Position numbers and translations under genes: made by a program. This document shows positions 51,922-60,922 of a stretch of DNA of 64,000 nt, one piece after another. This stretch comes from Pseudomonas putida (GTDB lineage Bacteria > Pseudomonadota > Gammaproteobacteria > Pseudomonadales > Pseudomonadaceae): assembly GCF_002025705.1 (NCBI RefSeq), contig NZ_CP018846.1, forward strand, positions 2,595,501-2,659,500. Reading direction: 5' to 3'. How positions within the stretch are numbered: position 1 is the first letter of the stretch; each line of letters begins with the position of its first letter. The notes beneath the pieces are model-generated. The model made no database searches. It saw only the letters and a program-made list of their open reading frames with translations, and was not told the DNA's origin.

Positions 51922-52864
51922 ACATGACGTGCTGTGCTTTGGTGAAACCATGGCCATGTTCGTCGCCGAGCAGGCGGGCGACCTTGCCGGCGTCGGCGCC
52001 TTCACCAAGCGCATTGCCGGTGCCGACAGCAACGTTGCCATCGGCCTGGCCCGGCTGGGCTTTGCCGTGCGTTGGCTGAGCCGGGTCGGCGATGATTCGT
52101 TGGGGCGTTTCGTGCTCGCCAGCCTGCGCCAGGAAGGCTTGGACTGCAGCCGCGTCGAGGTCGATGGCAGCCGGCCGACCGGCTTCCAGCTGAAGGGCCG
52201 CTGCGACGACGGCAGCGACCCGGCCGTGGAGTATTTCCGCGCCGATTCCGCCGCCAGCCGCCTTTCCACCGCGCTGCTCGACCCGGCGTTGCTGAGGGCC
52301 CGCCACCTGCATGCCACGGGCATTCCGCCGGCACTCTCGGCCAGCTGCCGGGCACTGTCCCATGCGCTGATCGACGGCATGCGTGCGGCCGGGCGCAGTG
52401 TTTCCTTCGACCCCAACCTGCGCCCGTCGCTTTGGCCCGACCGCGCGACCATGATCCGCGAAATCAACGCCCTGGCCGTGAAAGCCAACTGGGTACTGCC
52501 TGGCCTGGAAGAGGGCCGTTTGCTCACCGGCCAGCACACGCCCGCTGACATCGCTGCGTTCTACCTCGACCAGGGCGTGGAGCAGGTGGTGATCAAGCTT
52601 GGCGATGCGGGGGCCTACTACCGCACAAGCCGTGACTGCGGGCAGGTCGCCCCAGTCGCGGTGGCCAAGGTGGTGGACACCGTGGGCGCCGGCGATGCCT
52701 TCGCCGTCGGTGTGGTCAGTGCGCTGCTCGAAGGCCGCCCATTGGCCGACGCGGTGGCGCGCGGCAACTGGTGCGGCAGCCGCGCCGTGCAATCACGTGG
52801 CGACATGGAAGGCCTGCCACACCGCCATGAGCTGCAAGCGCACGAACTGCGCAGAAGTGCCTGA
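51914..52864 (+). CDS. kguK: 2-Ketogluconate kinase (PfkB family)
   Basis: A 316-residue ribokinase-fold enzyme that phosphorylates 2-ketogluconate to 2-keto-6-phosphogluconate. N-terminal [15 protein letters not shown] and [15 protein letters not shown] bind the sugar. The PfkB signature [20 protein letters not shown] near residue 255 holds the catalytic Asp. The start at 51914 has GAGGAGGTGAGCC upstream. It is flanked by its epimerase-like and transporter partners. Confidence 0.93.
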   Translation: MPEHDVLCFGETMAMFVAEQAGDLAGVGAFTKRIAGADSNVAIGLARLGFAVRWLSRVGDDSLGRFVLASLRQEGLDCSRVEVDGSRPTGFQLKGRCDDGSDPAVEYFRADSAASRLSTALLDPALLRARHLHATGIPPALSASCRALSHALIDGMRAAGRSVSFDPNLRPSLWPDRATMIREINALAVKANWVLPGLEEGRLLTGQHTPADIAAFYLDQGVEQVVIKLGDAGAYYRTSRDCGQVAPVAVAKVVDTVGAGDAFAVGVVSALLEGRPLADAVARGNWCGSRAVQSRGDMEGLPHRHELQAHELRRSA

Positions 52865-52927
52865 ACCGCTGAACGCCGGCTTGCCGGCCCTGTTGCGACA
52901 AAAACAACAAGCTCAGGAGAACGTTTC

Positions 52928-54220
52928 ATGCAACCGACTCGCCTCGCACCACGCCGTTGGTGGTACATCATCCCGATCGTCTTCATCACTTACAGCCTGG
53001 CCTACCTGGACCGCGCCAACTACGGCTTTGCGGCTGCCTCGGGCATGGCCGACGACCTGAAGATCACGCCCGTGCTGTCCTCGCTGCTGGGGGCGCTGTT
53101 CTTCCTTGGCTATTTCTTCTTCCAGGTACCCGGCGCGATCTACGCGCAAAAACGCAGCGTGAAGAAACTGATTTTCGTCAGCCTGATCCTCTGGGGCGGC
53201 CTGGCGACCCTGACCGGGATGATCAGCAACGTCTACCTGCTGATCGGCATGCGCTTCCTGCTCGGCGTGGTGGAAGCAGCGGTGATGCCGGCCATGCTGG
53301 TGTACCTGTGCCACTGGTTCACCCGCGCCGAGCGCTCACGTGCCAATACCTTCCTGATGCTCGGCAACCCAGTGACCATCCTGTGGATGTCGGTGGTGTC
53401 GGGCTACCTGATCAAGCACTTCGACTGGCGCTGGATGTTCATCATCGAGGGCCTGCCGGCGGTGCTCTGGGCCTTCATCTGGTGGCGCCTGGTGGATGAC
53501 CGGCCTGCCCAGGTGAAGTGGTTGAGCGAACCGGAAAAGGCCAGCCTTGAGCAGGCACTGGCCGCCGAGCAACAAGGCATCAAACCGGTGAAGAACTACC
53601 GCGAGGCGTTTCGTTCACCCCAGGTGATCGTGCTGTCGCTGCAGTACTTCTGCTGGAGCATCGGTGTGTATGGTTTTGTGCTGTGGCTGCCGTCGATCCT
53701 CAAGCAGGCGGCCAATGTCGATATCGTCGCGGCCGGCTGGCTGGCCTCGGTGCCGTACATGGCGGCGGTGCTGGGCATGATCGGTGTGTCCTGGGCGTCG
53801 GACCGGCTGCAGAAGCGCAAGCGTTTCGTCTGGCCACCGTTGTTGATCGCTGCCGTGGCGTTCTATGGCTCTTACGCGCTGGGTACCGAGCATTTCTGGC
53901 TGTCCTACGCGCTGCTGGTGGTTGCCGGTGCGTGCATGTATGCCCCCTATGGGCCGTTTTTCGCCATCGTGCCGGAGATCCTGCCGAGCAACGTTGCCGG
54001 CGGGGCCATGGCGCTGATCAACAGCATGGGCGCGCTGGGCTCGTTCGGTGGCTCGTGGCTGGTGGGCTACCTCAATGGCGCCACCGGCGGCCCGGGCGCC
54101 TCTTACCTGTTCATGTCGGGTGCGCTGCTGACCGCCGTCGCGCTCACCGCCGTATTGAACACTTCACACACCTCCGGCCGGGCCAAGCGCGGCGGCCCAC
54201 GGCTGGCCATGAGCCAATAG
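52928..54220 (+). CDS. kguT: 2-Ketogluconate transporter (MFS, anion:cation symporter type)
   Basis: A 430-residue inner-membrane permease with 12 predicted helices. N-terminus WWYIIPIVFITYSLAYLDRANYGFAAASGMA is the ACS-family signature (YLDRAN). It brings periplasmic 2-ketogluconate into the cell. AGGAG lies upstream of ATG 52928. The position between kguK and kguD agrees with P. putida. Confidence 0.93.
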   Translation: MQPTRLAPRRWWYIIPIVFITYSLAYLDRANYGFAAASGMADDLKITPVLSSLLGALFFLGYFFFQVPGAIYAQKRSVKKLIFVSLILWGGLATLTGMISNVYLLIGMRFLLGVVEAAVMPAMLVYLCHWFTRAERSRANTFLMLGNPVTILWMSVVSGYLIKHFDWRWMFIIEGLPAVLWAFIWWRLVDDRPAQVKWLSEPEKASLEQALAAEQQGIKPVKNYREAFRSPQVIVLSLQYFCWSIGVYGFVLWLPSILKQAANVDIVAAGWLASVPYMAAVLGMIGVSWASDRLQKRKRFVWPPLLIAAVAFYGSYALGTEHFWLSYALLVVAGACMYAPYGPFFAIVPEILPSNVAGGAMALINSMGALGSFGGSWLVGYLNGATGGPGASYLFMSGALLTAVALTAVLNTSHTSGRAKRGGPRLAMSQ

Positions 54221-54229
54221 GAAACTGCC

Positions 54230-55195
54230 ATGAAGAAACGCATCGTCTTGTACAAACGCCTGTCCGACGCCTTGCTGGCAAAGCTGCAGGAACAGGTGGA
54301 AGTGACCTGGGTGGACACCAGCGCCGCAGACGGCCTGGCGCGCCTGCGCGATGCCTTGCCGGGGGCGCATGGCCTGTTGGGCGCCAGTTTGCGCCTGGAC
54401 AGCGACCTGCTCGACCTGGCACCGCAGCTGGAGGTGATTTCCAGCGTGTCGGTGGGGGTCGACAATTACGACATCGCCGACCTGACACGGCGCGGGGTGC
54501 AGCTGACCAACACCCCTGACGTGCTCACCGAGACCACCGCCGATACCGGCTTTGCACTGATCCTGGCCACCGCGCGGCGGGTGGTCGAACTGGCCGGCTG
54601 GGTACGCGAAGGGAAGTGGCAAGCAAGCCTTGGGCCGGCGCACTTCGGCACCGATGTGCATGGCAAGACCCTGGGTATCGTCGGCATGGGGCGCATTGGT
54701 GAAGCATTGGCGCGACGCGGCGCTGGCGGCTTCGGCATGCGCGTGCTGTACCACAGCTCGCGGGCCAGGCCCGAAGTGGACGAGCGTTACGCGGCACGTT
54801 ACTGCAGCTTGGATACGCTGCTGGCCGAGGCGGATTACCTGTGCCTGACGGTGCCGCTCAGTGCCAGCACCGAGGGCCTGATCGGCGCGCGCGAGCTGGC
54901 GCTGATGAAGCCCGAGGCGATCCTGGTGAACATTGCCCGTGGGCGGGTGGTGGATGAGACCGCGTTGATCGAGGCGCTGCAGCAAAAGCGGATTCGCGGG
55001 GCAGGGCTGGATGTGTTCGTGCAGGAGCCACTGGCTGCCGATTCGCCGTTGTTGCAGCTCGACAATGTGGTGGCGACGCCGCACATCGGCTCTGCGACCC
55101 ATGAAACGCGGGAGGCCATGGCGCGGTGTGCGGTGGACAATCTGTTGAGTGCCTTGGCGGGCCAGCGCCCGCCGAATCTGGTCAATGGCAGGTGA
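54230..55195 (+). CDS. kguD: 2-Keto-6-phosphogluconate reductase (D-2-hydroxyacid dehydrogenase family)
   Basis: A 321-residue NAD(P)H-dependent reductase that converts 2-keto-6-phosphogluconate to 6-phosphogluconate, feeding the Entner-Doudoroff pathway. Nucleotide-binding motif GIVGMGRIGEALARR near residue 149, catalytic Arg in NIARGRVVDE, and His in ATPHIGSATHETRE near 285. It starts 9 bp after kguT and ends the operon. Confidence 0.93.
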   Translation: MKKRIVLYKRLSDALLAKLQEQVEVTWVDTSAADGLARLRDALPGAHGLLGASLRLDSDLLDLAPQLEVISSVSVGVDNYDIADLTRRGVQLTNTPDVLTETTADTGFALILATARRVVELAGWVREGKWQASLGPAHFGTDVHGKTLGIVGMGRIGEALARRGAGGFGMRVLYHSSRARPEVDERYAARYCSLDTLLAEADYLCLTVPLSASTEGLIGARELALMKPEAILVNIARGRVVDETALIEALQQKRIRGAGLDVFVQEPLAADSPLLQLDNVVATPHIGSATHETREAMARCAVDNLLSALAGQRPPNLVNGR

Positions 55196-55249
55196 TCCAG
55201 TGTGGTCAACGCTTTTCTGTGGGAGCGTGTCAAACTTTGAAGTAGTGGC

Positions 55250-56398
55250 TTACTTGAAATCCCACTGCATCTGGGTAGCGATACTCACCCCACTGGATGA
55301 CTTCACGCATACATCCAGGTAATCAGTGAACCGCGGTGGCATGGCGATGCCTTCTTCAAGCAGGCGGCTGTTGTCGAATAGGTAGTTGAGGTCGGCAAAG
55401 CCGCTGTACAGGCGCAGGGCGCGCAGTACCAGGCGTGGGTTGGCCGGGCCGATGCGTGCCTCGAAGTCCTGCGCAAGGCTTTTCAGGTCATCGACATCGA
55501 CCTTGCGGTAGCGCTCGCCGACCGGCTGCGCGCCATTGGCATGGGCGAACGCCTGGTCGATCTCACCGAAGGTGCAGGCCGCCTGGTGGCCGGCGGAAAT
55601 ATGGTAAAGGTTGTGCCCCAGGTGTGGCTTGAGCGTGAGGCCGATCAGCGCTTCGGCGCAGTAGTCGACCGGGATCACGTCGATCTGCTCGTCCAGCTCG
55701 CAGGTGAAGCTCTCCAGCGCGAAGCCCATGCGGAACACCCAGAAGATGCTGGCCGAGGCCTGGCAACCGAGGGTGCGGTGGCCGACCACGATGGACGGGC
55801 GCGCCACCACCAGCGGCAGTTGCGGCAGCTGCTCGCTCATGCGCCGTTCGATCTCGGCCTTTGACGCGGTGTAGTCGACCAACTGCTGTTCGGCAGCCGG
55901 GAATTCCCACGATTCGCTGATCGGCGACTCGCGCTGCGGGCCGCAGCTCATCGCCGTGCCCACGTGCAGGAAACGCTTCAGACGCGTCGAGCGGCTCATT
56001 ACCTCGGCGAAGGCATAGGTGCCCTCGACATTGACCGGCCAGATGTTCGGGTTCTTCGAGAACGAGGCCACTGCCGCGCAGTTGATCACCCGGTCGATCT
56101 GCATCAGCCGCGGTGTGGCCTCGGCCAACCAGCCGGTATCGAGGAAGTCGCCGCAAATGATCTGCTCGGCGCGCAGGGCCAGGCAGTCACGCTCGGCTAC
56201 GCCGTGTTGGCGCAGGTTGTCGCGCAGGCGCTCCAGGCCTTGCTCGCGGCTGTCGGCACGGACCAGGAAACACAAGTTGGCGCTGCGGCCATTGGCAATC
56301 AATTGGGCCGTTACCGAACCACCAAGAAAGCCGGTGGCACCGGTCAGCAGCATATGTTCGTGAAGGTCGAAGTTAATATGTGGGGCAGGCGCGTTCAT
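55250..56398 (-). CDS. Extended SDR, thioester-reductase/male-sterility (NAD_binding_4) type
   Basis: A 382-residue protein. The NADP-binding motif MLLTGATGFLGGSVTAQLI is at residue 16, followed by LVRADSREQGLERL, which is specific to the thioester-reductase/fatty-acyl-CoA reductase branch. The conserved NCAAVASFSKN and the active-site region SxxxxYTASK (VDYTASKAEIE) are present. Relatives reduce acyl-thioesters to aldehydes or alcohols, but those are usually fused to carrier or adenylation domains; this one stands alone. AGAGGAAG precedes the ATG. The substrate is unknown. Confidence 0.82.
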   Translation of the reverse strand: MNAPAPHINFDLHEHMLLTGATGFLGGSVTAQLIANGRSANLCFLVRADSREQGLERLRDNLRQHGVAERDCLALRAEQIICGDFLDTGWLAEATPRLMQIDRVINCAAVASFSKNPNIWPVNVEGTYAFAEVMSRSTRLKRFLHVGTAMSCGPQRESPISESWEFPAAEQQLVDYTASKAEIERRMSEQLPQLPLVVARPSIVVGHRTLGCQASASIFWVFRMGFALESFTCELDEQIDVIPVDYCAEALIGLTLKPHLGHNLYHISAGHQAACTFGEIDQAFAHANGAQPVGERYRKVDVDDLKSLAQDFEARIGPANPRLVLRALRLYSGFADLNYLFDNSRLLEEGIAMPPRFTDYLDVCVKSSSGVSIATQMQWDFK

Positions 56399-56670
56399 AA
56401 ACTTCCTCTGAAAAGTTTATTGGCTGATATCGAGGTTTAAGCTCGTGCCAAGGGCGCGCAGTGACTGCCTTTCAGCTCGGAGCGAGGCGATTGTCAGGGC
56501 GTTGGGAGGGAAGTTGCAATTAACGAAATGCGGGTTTCATGTGAAACAAAAGTTAATGAAAGTTCTGGCCTTGATTAATTAAATGATGCGCGATGCAATA
56601 TTGCCACGGTTATTGTTGTAATCAGGTTAGGCGAATGTGAAAAATGCCTTCAGCCACGACACTTGACCGT
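56399..56670. other. AT-rich intergenic region upstream of the SDR gene
   Basis: It holds the promoter region of the minus-strand SDR gene. An inverted repeat GTTTCA-TG-TGAAAC lies at 56532-56545, and AT-rich sequence follows to about 56620. No gene is visible and I cannot assign a regulator to the repeat. Confidence 0.4.
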
Positions 56671-56796
56671 TGTGGGAGCGGCCTTGCCGGGGCGCCGGAC
56701 CGGTCGGAAAGGGCTGCATGGCGGCCCCAGCAATTCATGCAGTGCAACCAGAGTCCGGGGGCCGCTGTGCGGCCCTTTTCGCGACACAAGGCCGCT
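56671..56796. repeat. Large palindromic element, copy 3, interrupted by the IS110 element
   Basis: The left arm TGTGGGAGCGGCCTTG starts at 56671. The right arm reads ACAAGGCCGCT up to 56796 and then stops; its missing end CCCACA is found at 58040-58045, beyond the transposase gene. The interior matches copy 1 at 45778. The element is therefore split by the insertion. Confidence 0.75.
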
Positions 56797-57008
56797 TGTG
56801 TCTTGGCGAGGGAATAGAATCTGAAGTGAGAGCGGTGAATGGCAAGCTGATAGCCCGAGGTGCCTTGAGCACGTGTGGGAGCAAAAGCTGCCATTCACCG
56901 TTCCACTTTGGCGAGAGCCCGAACAGTTGGATGAGGGCCGTAATCTCGAATCACAAGCGTGGGCCAAGCCAAAGCGCTCTCACTCCTTGAGTTTAAGAGG
57001 GTTTGGCC
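56797..57008 (+). ncRNA. Predicted IS110 bridge RNA (guide RNA) region
   Basis: The non-coding leader of the element. In order it contains AGCCCG (56852-56857), similar to the left target AGGCCG; TGTGGGAG (56874-56881), the exact complement of the right target CTCCCACA; ACAGTTG (56923-56929), identical to the left donor end at 58031-58037; and CACAAG (56952-56957), the exact complement of the right donor CTTGTG at 56795-56800. This is the target-loop then donor-loop order known for the IS621 bridge RNA. The RNA ends are not defined by the sequence. Confidence 0.7.
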
Positions 57009-57944
57009 ATGTCTTCCTCTGTCGGCATCGATGTTTCCAGTGCCACACTTGCCGTTCACATCCGCCCTGAGGGTGTGAACTTCAGTGTTTCCAATGACTT
57101 GAAAGGATTTCAACTGCTCGTCGAAAAGCTTGGCGGGTATGCAGTTTCAATGGTTTTGCTCGAAGCTACCGGTGGTTACGAGTGCAATGTCCTCAAAGCG
57201 CTGCAGGATGCCGACTTTCCGGTTTGCCGGATCAATCCCAGTCGTGCCCGGGACTTTGCCAAGTCGATGGGTAAACGCGCCAAGACCGATCCCATTGACG
57301 CCGCTGTTTTGGCTCACCTGGCTGAAGTGATGCCCCCACGGCCTTGCCAGGTGATGACACCTGAGCGAGCTTTGCTGCGCGAACTGCTTATGCAGCGGGA
57401 TCGCTTCGTCCAACAGCGCGACGATGACAAGCGGCGTCTGAAGCAGGCGCGGGCTATCAGTGTTTGTTTGCGGTTGGAACAACACATTGCCTATCTGAAG
57501 GGTGAAATTCGAGCGCTGGAACAGGAGATCGCACAGCAGGCAGCAGCTTTGCCTGATGATCGTGTCAAACAGCTCACGCAAGTCAAAGGAATTGGTCTGA
57601 TTACTGCCGGAAAGCTGATGGCCTTGCTGCCAGAGCTGGGCCAGGTGGATAAGAAGGAAATTGCCGCCTTGGTCGGTGTTGCGCCATTCAACCAGGACAG
57701 CGGCAAGCAGTCGGGCAAGCGTTCAATCTGGGGTGGGCGCTCACAAGTCAGGCGGGCGCTCTATATGGCCTGTTGGGTGGTGATCCGGCATAACAAAGAC
57801 TTCAGCGAGCGTTACAACGCGCTGCGAGCGCAGGGGAAATGCGCGAAGGTAGCAGTGGTGGCGTGCATGCGGGTATTGATAGTGCGGCTGAACGCGATGC
57901 TCAAGACTGGAGCGCCCTGGCAGGAACAGGTAGTTCACTCATAG
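57009..57944 (+). CDS. IS110-family transposase (DEDD recombinase)
   Basis: A 311-residue transposase. The N-terminal RuvC-like DEDD domain is seen as VGIDVSSATLAV (Asp at residue 7), LLEATGGYE (Glu near 58), and KTDPIDAAVLAHL (two Asp near 95-99). The middle is coiled-coil. The C-terminal Transposase_20 part has TQVKGIGLITAGKLMALLPE, then GVAPFNQDSGKQSGKRSIWGGRSQVRRALYMA, where the SGK region supplies the conserved serine. The start ATG at 57009 has AGAGGG upstream. The frame is intact, so the element may be active. Confidence 0.93.
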   Translation: MSSSVGIDVSSATLAVHIRPEGVNFSVSNDLKGFQLLVEKLGGYAVSMVLLEATGGYECNVLKALQDADFPVCRINPSRARDFAKSMGKRAKTDPIDAAVLAHLAEVMPPRPCQVMTPERALLRELLMQRDRFVQQRDDDKRRLKQARAISVCLRLEQHIAYLKGEIRALEQEIAQQAAALPDDRVKQLTQVKGIGLITAGKLMALLPELGQVDKKEIAALVGVAPFNQDSGKQSGKRSIWGGRSQVRRALYMACWVVIRHNKDFSERYNALRAQGKCAKVAVVACMRVLIVRLNAMLKTGAPWQEQVVHS

Positions 57945-58070
57945 GATCCAGCCTTGCTGGCGATGCCTGACAGAGTCGGGCTCGGGGCGCTACGCGCCCC
58001 ATCGCTGGCAAGGCCAGCTTCCACAAGAAGACAGTTGCTCCCACAAAGAAGCGGCCCGTGAGCAGGCAGA

Positions 58071-59687
58071 TCAGGTGGTCAGTTCGCTGGCCAAGGGTTT
58101 TGGCGCGATAGCAGCGCTGAACACCTGCTCATTGCTGCGCAAGCTGCGCACCAGGCTGTACCCGGTCAGCAGCATGTAGAGGGCAATCGGCAAGCCGACC
58201 ACGATGCTGGCCATCTGAATTGCCAGCAAGCCACCGGCAATCACCAGGCTGGCTGCGATCGCGCCTTCCAGCACGCACCACAGCACGCGTATCCAGTTGG
58301 GTGGGTCGATGCTGCCCAGCGAGTTGAGCATGCACAGCACCTGGGTACCGGCATCGGCTGCGGTCACGAAGTGCACCGCCAGCAGCAGGCAGATGATCAC
58401 GCTCAGCACCGCGCCCAATGTCGGGCCGCCGAGGCGGTCAAGCAGGGTGAACATCGCCGTGGTGGTTTCCTTGCGCGTGGCTTCCAGAATCGGCCCGCCC
58501 TGGAAGGCGCCGGCAGCGGTCTGTTCGGCGACCGGCAGCTTCTCGTAGGCGTGGCGCACCTGCTGTTCGTCCTTGAGTGCAGTGCCGCCGAACACGGCCA
58601 TCCACAGGATGGTCACCACGGTCGGTACCAGCAGCGCGCCGACTACCAGCTCGCGAATGGTCCGGCCGCGGGAAATACGCGCGATGAACAGGCCCACGAA
58701 CGGCCCCCAGGTCATCCACCACGGCCAGTAGAAGGCGGTCCAGCTCTTCTGCCAGGCGCTGTCGGCCTGGGCATCGGTCCAGAAGCTCATGCCGATGATG
58801 TTCTGCGCGTAATCGCCGGCCGACTCGAACAGCAGGTTCATGATGTAATTGGTCGGGCCCAGTGCCAGCACCACCAGCATCAGCCCCAGGGAAATCCACA
58901 TGTTCAGGGTCGACAGGCGCTTCATGCCCTTGGACACCCCGGCCACCAGCGAGATCGAGGCGATCACCGTGACCACGGCGATGATGCTCAGCTTGAACGA
59001 CAGGCTGACCGGGGTGCCGAACACCTGGTGCATGCCCATGTTGATCTGCTCGACACCCAGCCCGAGCGACTGCGAAACCCCGAACGCAGTCACGGCGCCG
59101 CCGATGATGTCGACAGCATGGCCGATGGGTCCGTAGATGCGGTTGCCGATCAGCGGATAGAGGATCGAGCGCAGCGCCAGCGGCAGGCCTTCACGGTAGG
59201 CGAAGTAGGCCAGACCCAGGCCGATCACGGTGAAGATCGCCCACGGGTGCAGGCCCCAGTGCAGCAGGGTGATGCGCATGGCCATCGACGCGGCCTGGTC
59301 GGTAAGGCCCGGGGTGAATGGGTTGCTGGCATAGTGCAGGACGGGTTCGGCGACCGACCAGAAGATCAGCCCCACGCCCATGCCGGCACTGAACAGCATG
59401 GCGATCCAGGCGGCGAAGCTGAACTCCGGTTTTTCGTCCGGGCGGCCGAGCTTGAGTGTGCCGTGGCGGCTGAAGGCGATATACACCAGCACCCCGAGGA
59501 TGCCGCTGACCAGCGCCAGGTAGAACCATTTGAGGTGGTCGAGAATGGCGTCGGAGGCGCCCTTGAACACCCCCGCGGCCTGGTCGCCGTGGGCGGCACA
59601 AAGCACCACGAACGCCACGACAATGGAGAGGGACCCTACCGTCACAATAGGGTTGAGGCCTTTGAAAAGGCCTTGTTTTGCACGCAT
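58071..59687 (-). CDS. BCCT family betaine/choline/carnitine transporter
   Basis: A 538-residue permease with 12 predicted helices. The glycine-rich MLFSAGMGVGLIFWSVAEPVLHY near residue 95 and the tryptophan-rich segment SAWQKSWTAFYWPWWMTWGPFVGLFIARISRGRTIRE near 315 are family signatures. The C-terminal tail is short, so osmotic regulation of the BetP kind is unlikely and a catabolic uptake role more probable. It is the last gene of the minus-strand run LysR, Rieske oxygenase, reductase, transporter, so it probably imports the betaine that these enzymes demethylate. Confidence 0.92.
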   Translation of the reverse strand: MRAKQGLFKGLNPIVTVGSLSIVVAFVVLCAAHGDQAAGVFKGASDAILDHLKWFYLALVSGILGVLVYIAFSRHGTLKLGRPDEKPEFSFAAWIAMLFSAGMGVGLIFWSVAEPVLHYASNPFTPGLTDQAASMAMRITLLHWGLHPWAIFTVIGLGLAYFAYREGLPLALRSILYPLIGNRIYGPIGHAVDIIGGAVTAFGVSQSLGLGVEQINMGMHQVFGTPVSLSFKLSIIAVVTVIASISLVAGVSKGMKRLSTLNMWISLGLMLVVLALGPTNYIMNLLFESAGDYAQNIIGMSFWTDAQADSAWQKSWTAFYWPWWMTWGPFVGLFIARISRGRTIRELVVGALLVPTVVTILWMAVFGGTALKDEQQVRHAYEKLPVAEQTAAGAFQGGPILEATRKETTTAMFTLLDRLGGPTLGAVLSVIICLLLAVHFVTAADAGTQVLCMLNSLGSIDPPNWIRVLWCVLEGAIAASLVIAGGLLAIQMASIVVGLPIALYMLLTGYSLVRSLRSNEQVFSAAIAPKPLASELTT

Positions 59688-59781
59688 CGGCTCTATCCTT
59701 TTTATTGTTGCAGGCGGGCGCTCGAGCGGCCCGCCTGGCTGCGTCGCTGGTGTTGCACTGTTGTTGCTGGGGGCTAGCGGG

Positions 59782-60918
59782 TCAGAGGTCGATCACCAGG
59801 TCCGAAGTGGGGCGGCTGCAGCACAGCAGGCGCAGGCCTTTGTCGATCTCGCGCTGGCGGATGCCGCCGTTGTGGTTCATGGCGACGCTGCCTTCGAGCA
59901 CGGCGGTCTTGCAGGTGCCGCACACGCCCTGGCTGCAGGAGGAGGGCACCACCGCACCGGCCTTCTTGGCGGCGGCCAGTACGGTCTGGTCGGCGCCCAT
60001 GGTGAAGGTCTTGCCGGAGCGGGCCAGGCGCACGGTGAAGGTATCCAGGGCCTGGCCGGGCGTCGTGGGTTCGGGCTCAGGTTGCACATCGGCGCTGATG
60101 TCGAAGCTTTCCTGGTGATAGCGCGCCAGGTCGAAGCCTGCGCCGGCCAGCAGGCCCTGGGCGGCATCCATGTAGCCTTTGGGCCCGCAGGTGAACACGG
60201 CGCGCTCCATGAAGTCGGGGATCTGCTGCTGCAGCACTTCGAGCGACAGGCGCCCGAGCGGCCCGGCCCAGTCCGGCTCGTCACCCAGGCTTTCACAGAA
60301 GAACAGCGTGCGCAGGCGCGGCATGCTGCGCGCCAGGCGCGCCAGTTCGTCGCGGAAGATGATGTCCTTGGGGGTGCGCGCACTGTGCACGAAGACGATG
60401 TCCAGGTCTGCGTGAAGGTCACCGGCGGCGCGGGTCATGGCCATCAGCGGGGTGATGCCGGAGCCTGCGGACAGGTACAGCAGCTTGCGCGCAGGGCCGG
60501 CCACCGGGGTGAAGATGCCCGCCGGGCCGGAGGCTGCGAGGGCATCGCCCGGCTGCAGGTTGTCGTGCAGCCAGTTGGACACCACGCCGCCCGGCACCCG
60601 CTTGACCGTGATCGAGAAGGTGAACGGCCGGGTCGGCGTGGACGACAAGGTGTAGCAGCGCGACACGCTGTTGCCGTCGATCAGCGGCGACACGGTGAGG
60701 AACTGCCCGGGCTCGTAGGCCAGGGCGTGGTAGCTCGGGCTGTGGAATGTGAAGGTCTTGACGTCGTGGGTTTCGTTGACGACGCTCAGGCACTCGATGC
60801 GCTGGCTTTCGCCGCTGGGCCATGGCGCACCATGGGCGGCCCAGTGGTCGGCGTCGGCGAAGCGCTGGTCGGCGCGCAGGCTGGCAACGTTCGTGGCAAT
60901 GTTCTGCAGCATGCTCAT
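59782..60918 (-). CDS. GbcB-like reductase component (FAD and 2Fe-2S) of a betaine demethylase
   Basis: A 378-residue electron-transfer protein. The FAD-binding motif RCYTLSSTP near residue 93, the NAD-binding segment LLYLSAGSGITPLMAM near 150, and a C-terminal plant-type ferredoxin with CSQGVCGTCKTAVLEG and a distant LCC near residue 365 are visible. It passes electrons from NADH to the Rieske oxygenase encoded 4 bp upstream. ATG 60918 is preferred over the 39-codon longer frame. The organisation matches GbcB of glycine betaine catabolism, but substrate identity is not proven. Confidence 0.87.
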   Translation of the reverse strand: MSMLQNIATNVASLRADQRFADADHWAAHGAPWPSGESQRIECLSVVNETHDVKTFTFHSPSYHALAYEPGQFLTVSPLIDGNSVSRCYTLSSTPTRPFTFSITVKRVPGGVVSNWLHDNLQPGDALAASGPAGIFTPVAGPARKLLYLSAGSGITPLMAMTRAAGDLHADLDIVFVHSARTPKDIIFRDELARLARSMPRLRTLFFCESLGDEPDWAGPLGRLSLEVLQQQIPDFMERAVFTCGPKGYMDAAQGLLAGAGFDLARYHQESFDISADVQPEPEPTTPGQALDTFTVRLARSGKTFTMGADQTVLAAAKKAGAVVPSSCSQGVCGTCKTAVLEGSVAMNHNGGIRQREIDKGLRLLCCSRPTSDLVIDL

Positions 60919-60922
60919 GGCC

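Larger units (their letters stand above)
56795..58039 (+). mobile_element. IS110-family insertion sequence inserted in a REP-like palindrome arm
   Basis: The element is flanked by a CT core dinucleotide at 56795-56796 and 58038-58039. Joining the flanks restores GGCCG-CT-CCCACA, the natural end of the palindrome arm. The length, about 1243 bp with one core, the absence of terminal inverted repeats, and a 5' leader of about 212 bp before a 936-bp transposase gene fit the IS110 group. The right boundary is supported by a match between ACAGTTG before the right core and a segment of the leader. A small palindrome (57955-58020) lies inside the right end; if it were chromosomal, the right end would be nearer 57955. 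Confidence 0.75.

Noticed and set aside
56532..56545. GTTTCA-TG-TGAAAC as a PtxS operator
   Set aside because: The centre differs from ACCGGT of the three true sites and the adjacent gene is unrelated to ketogluconate.
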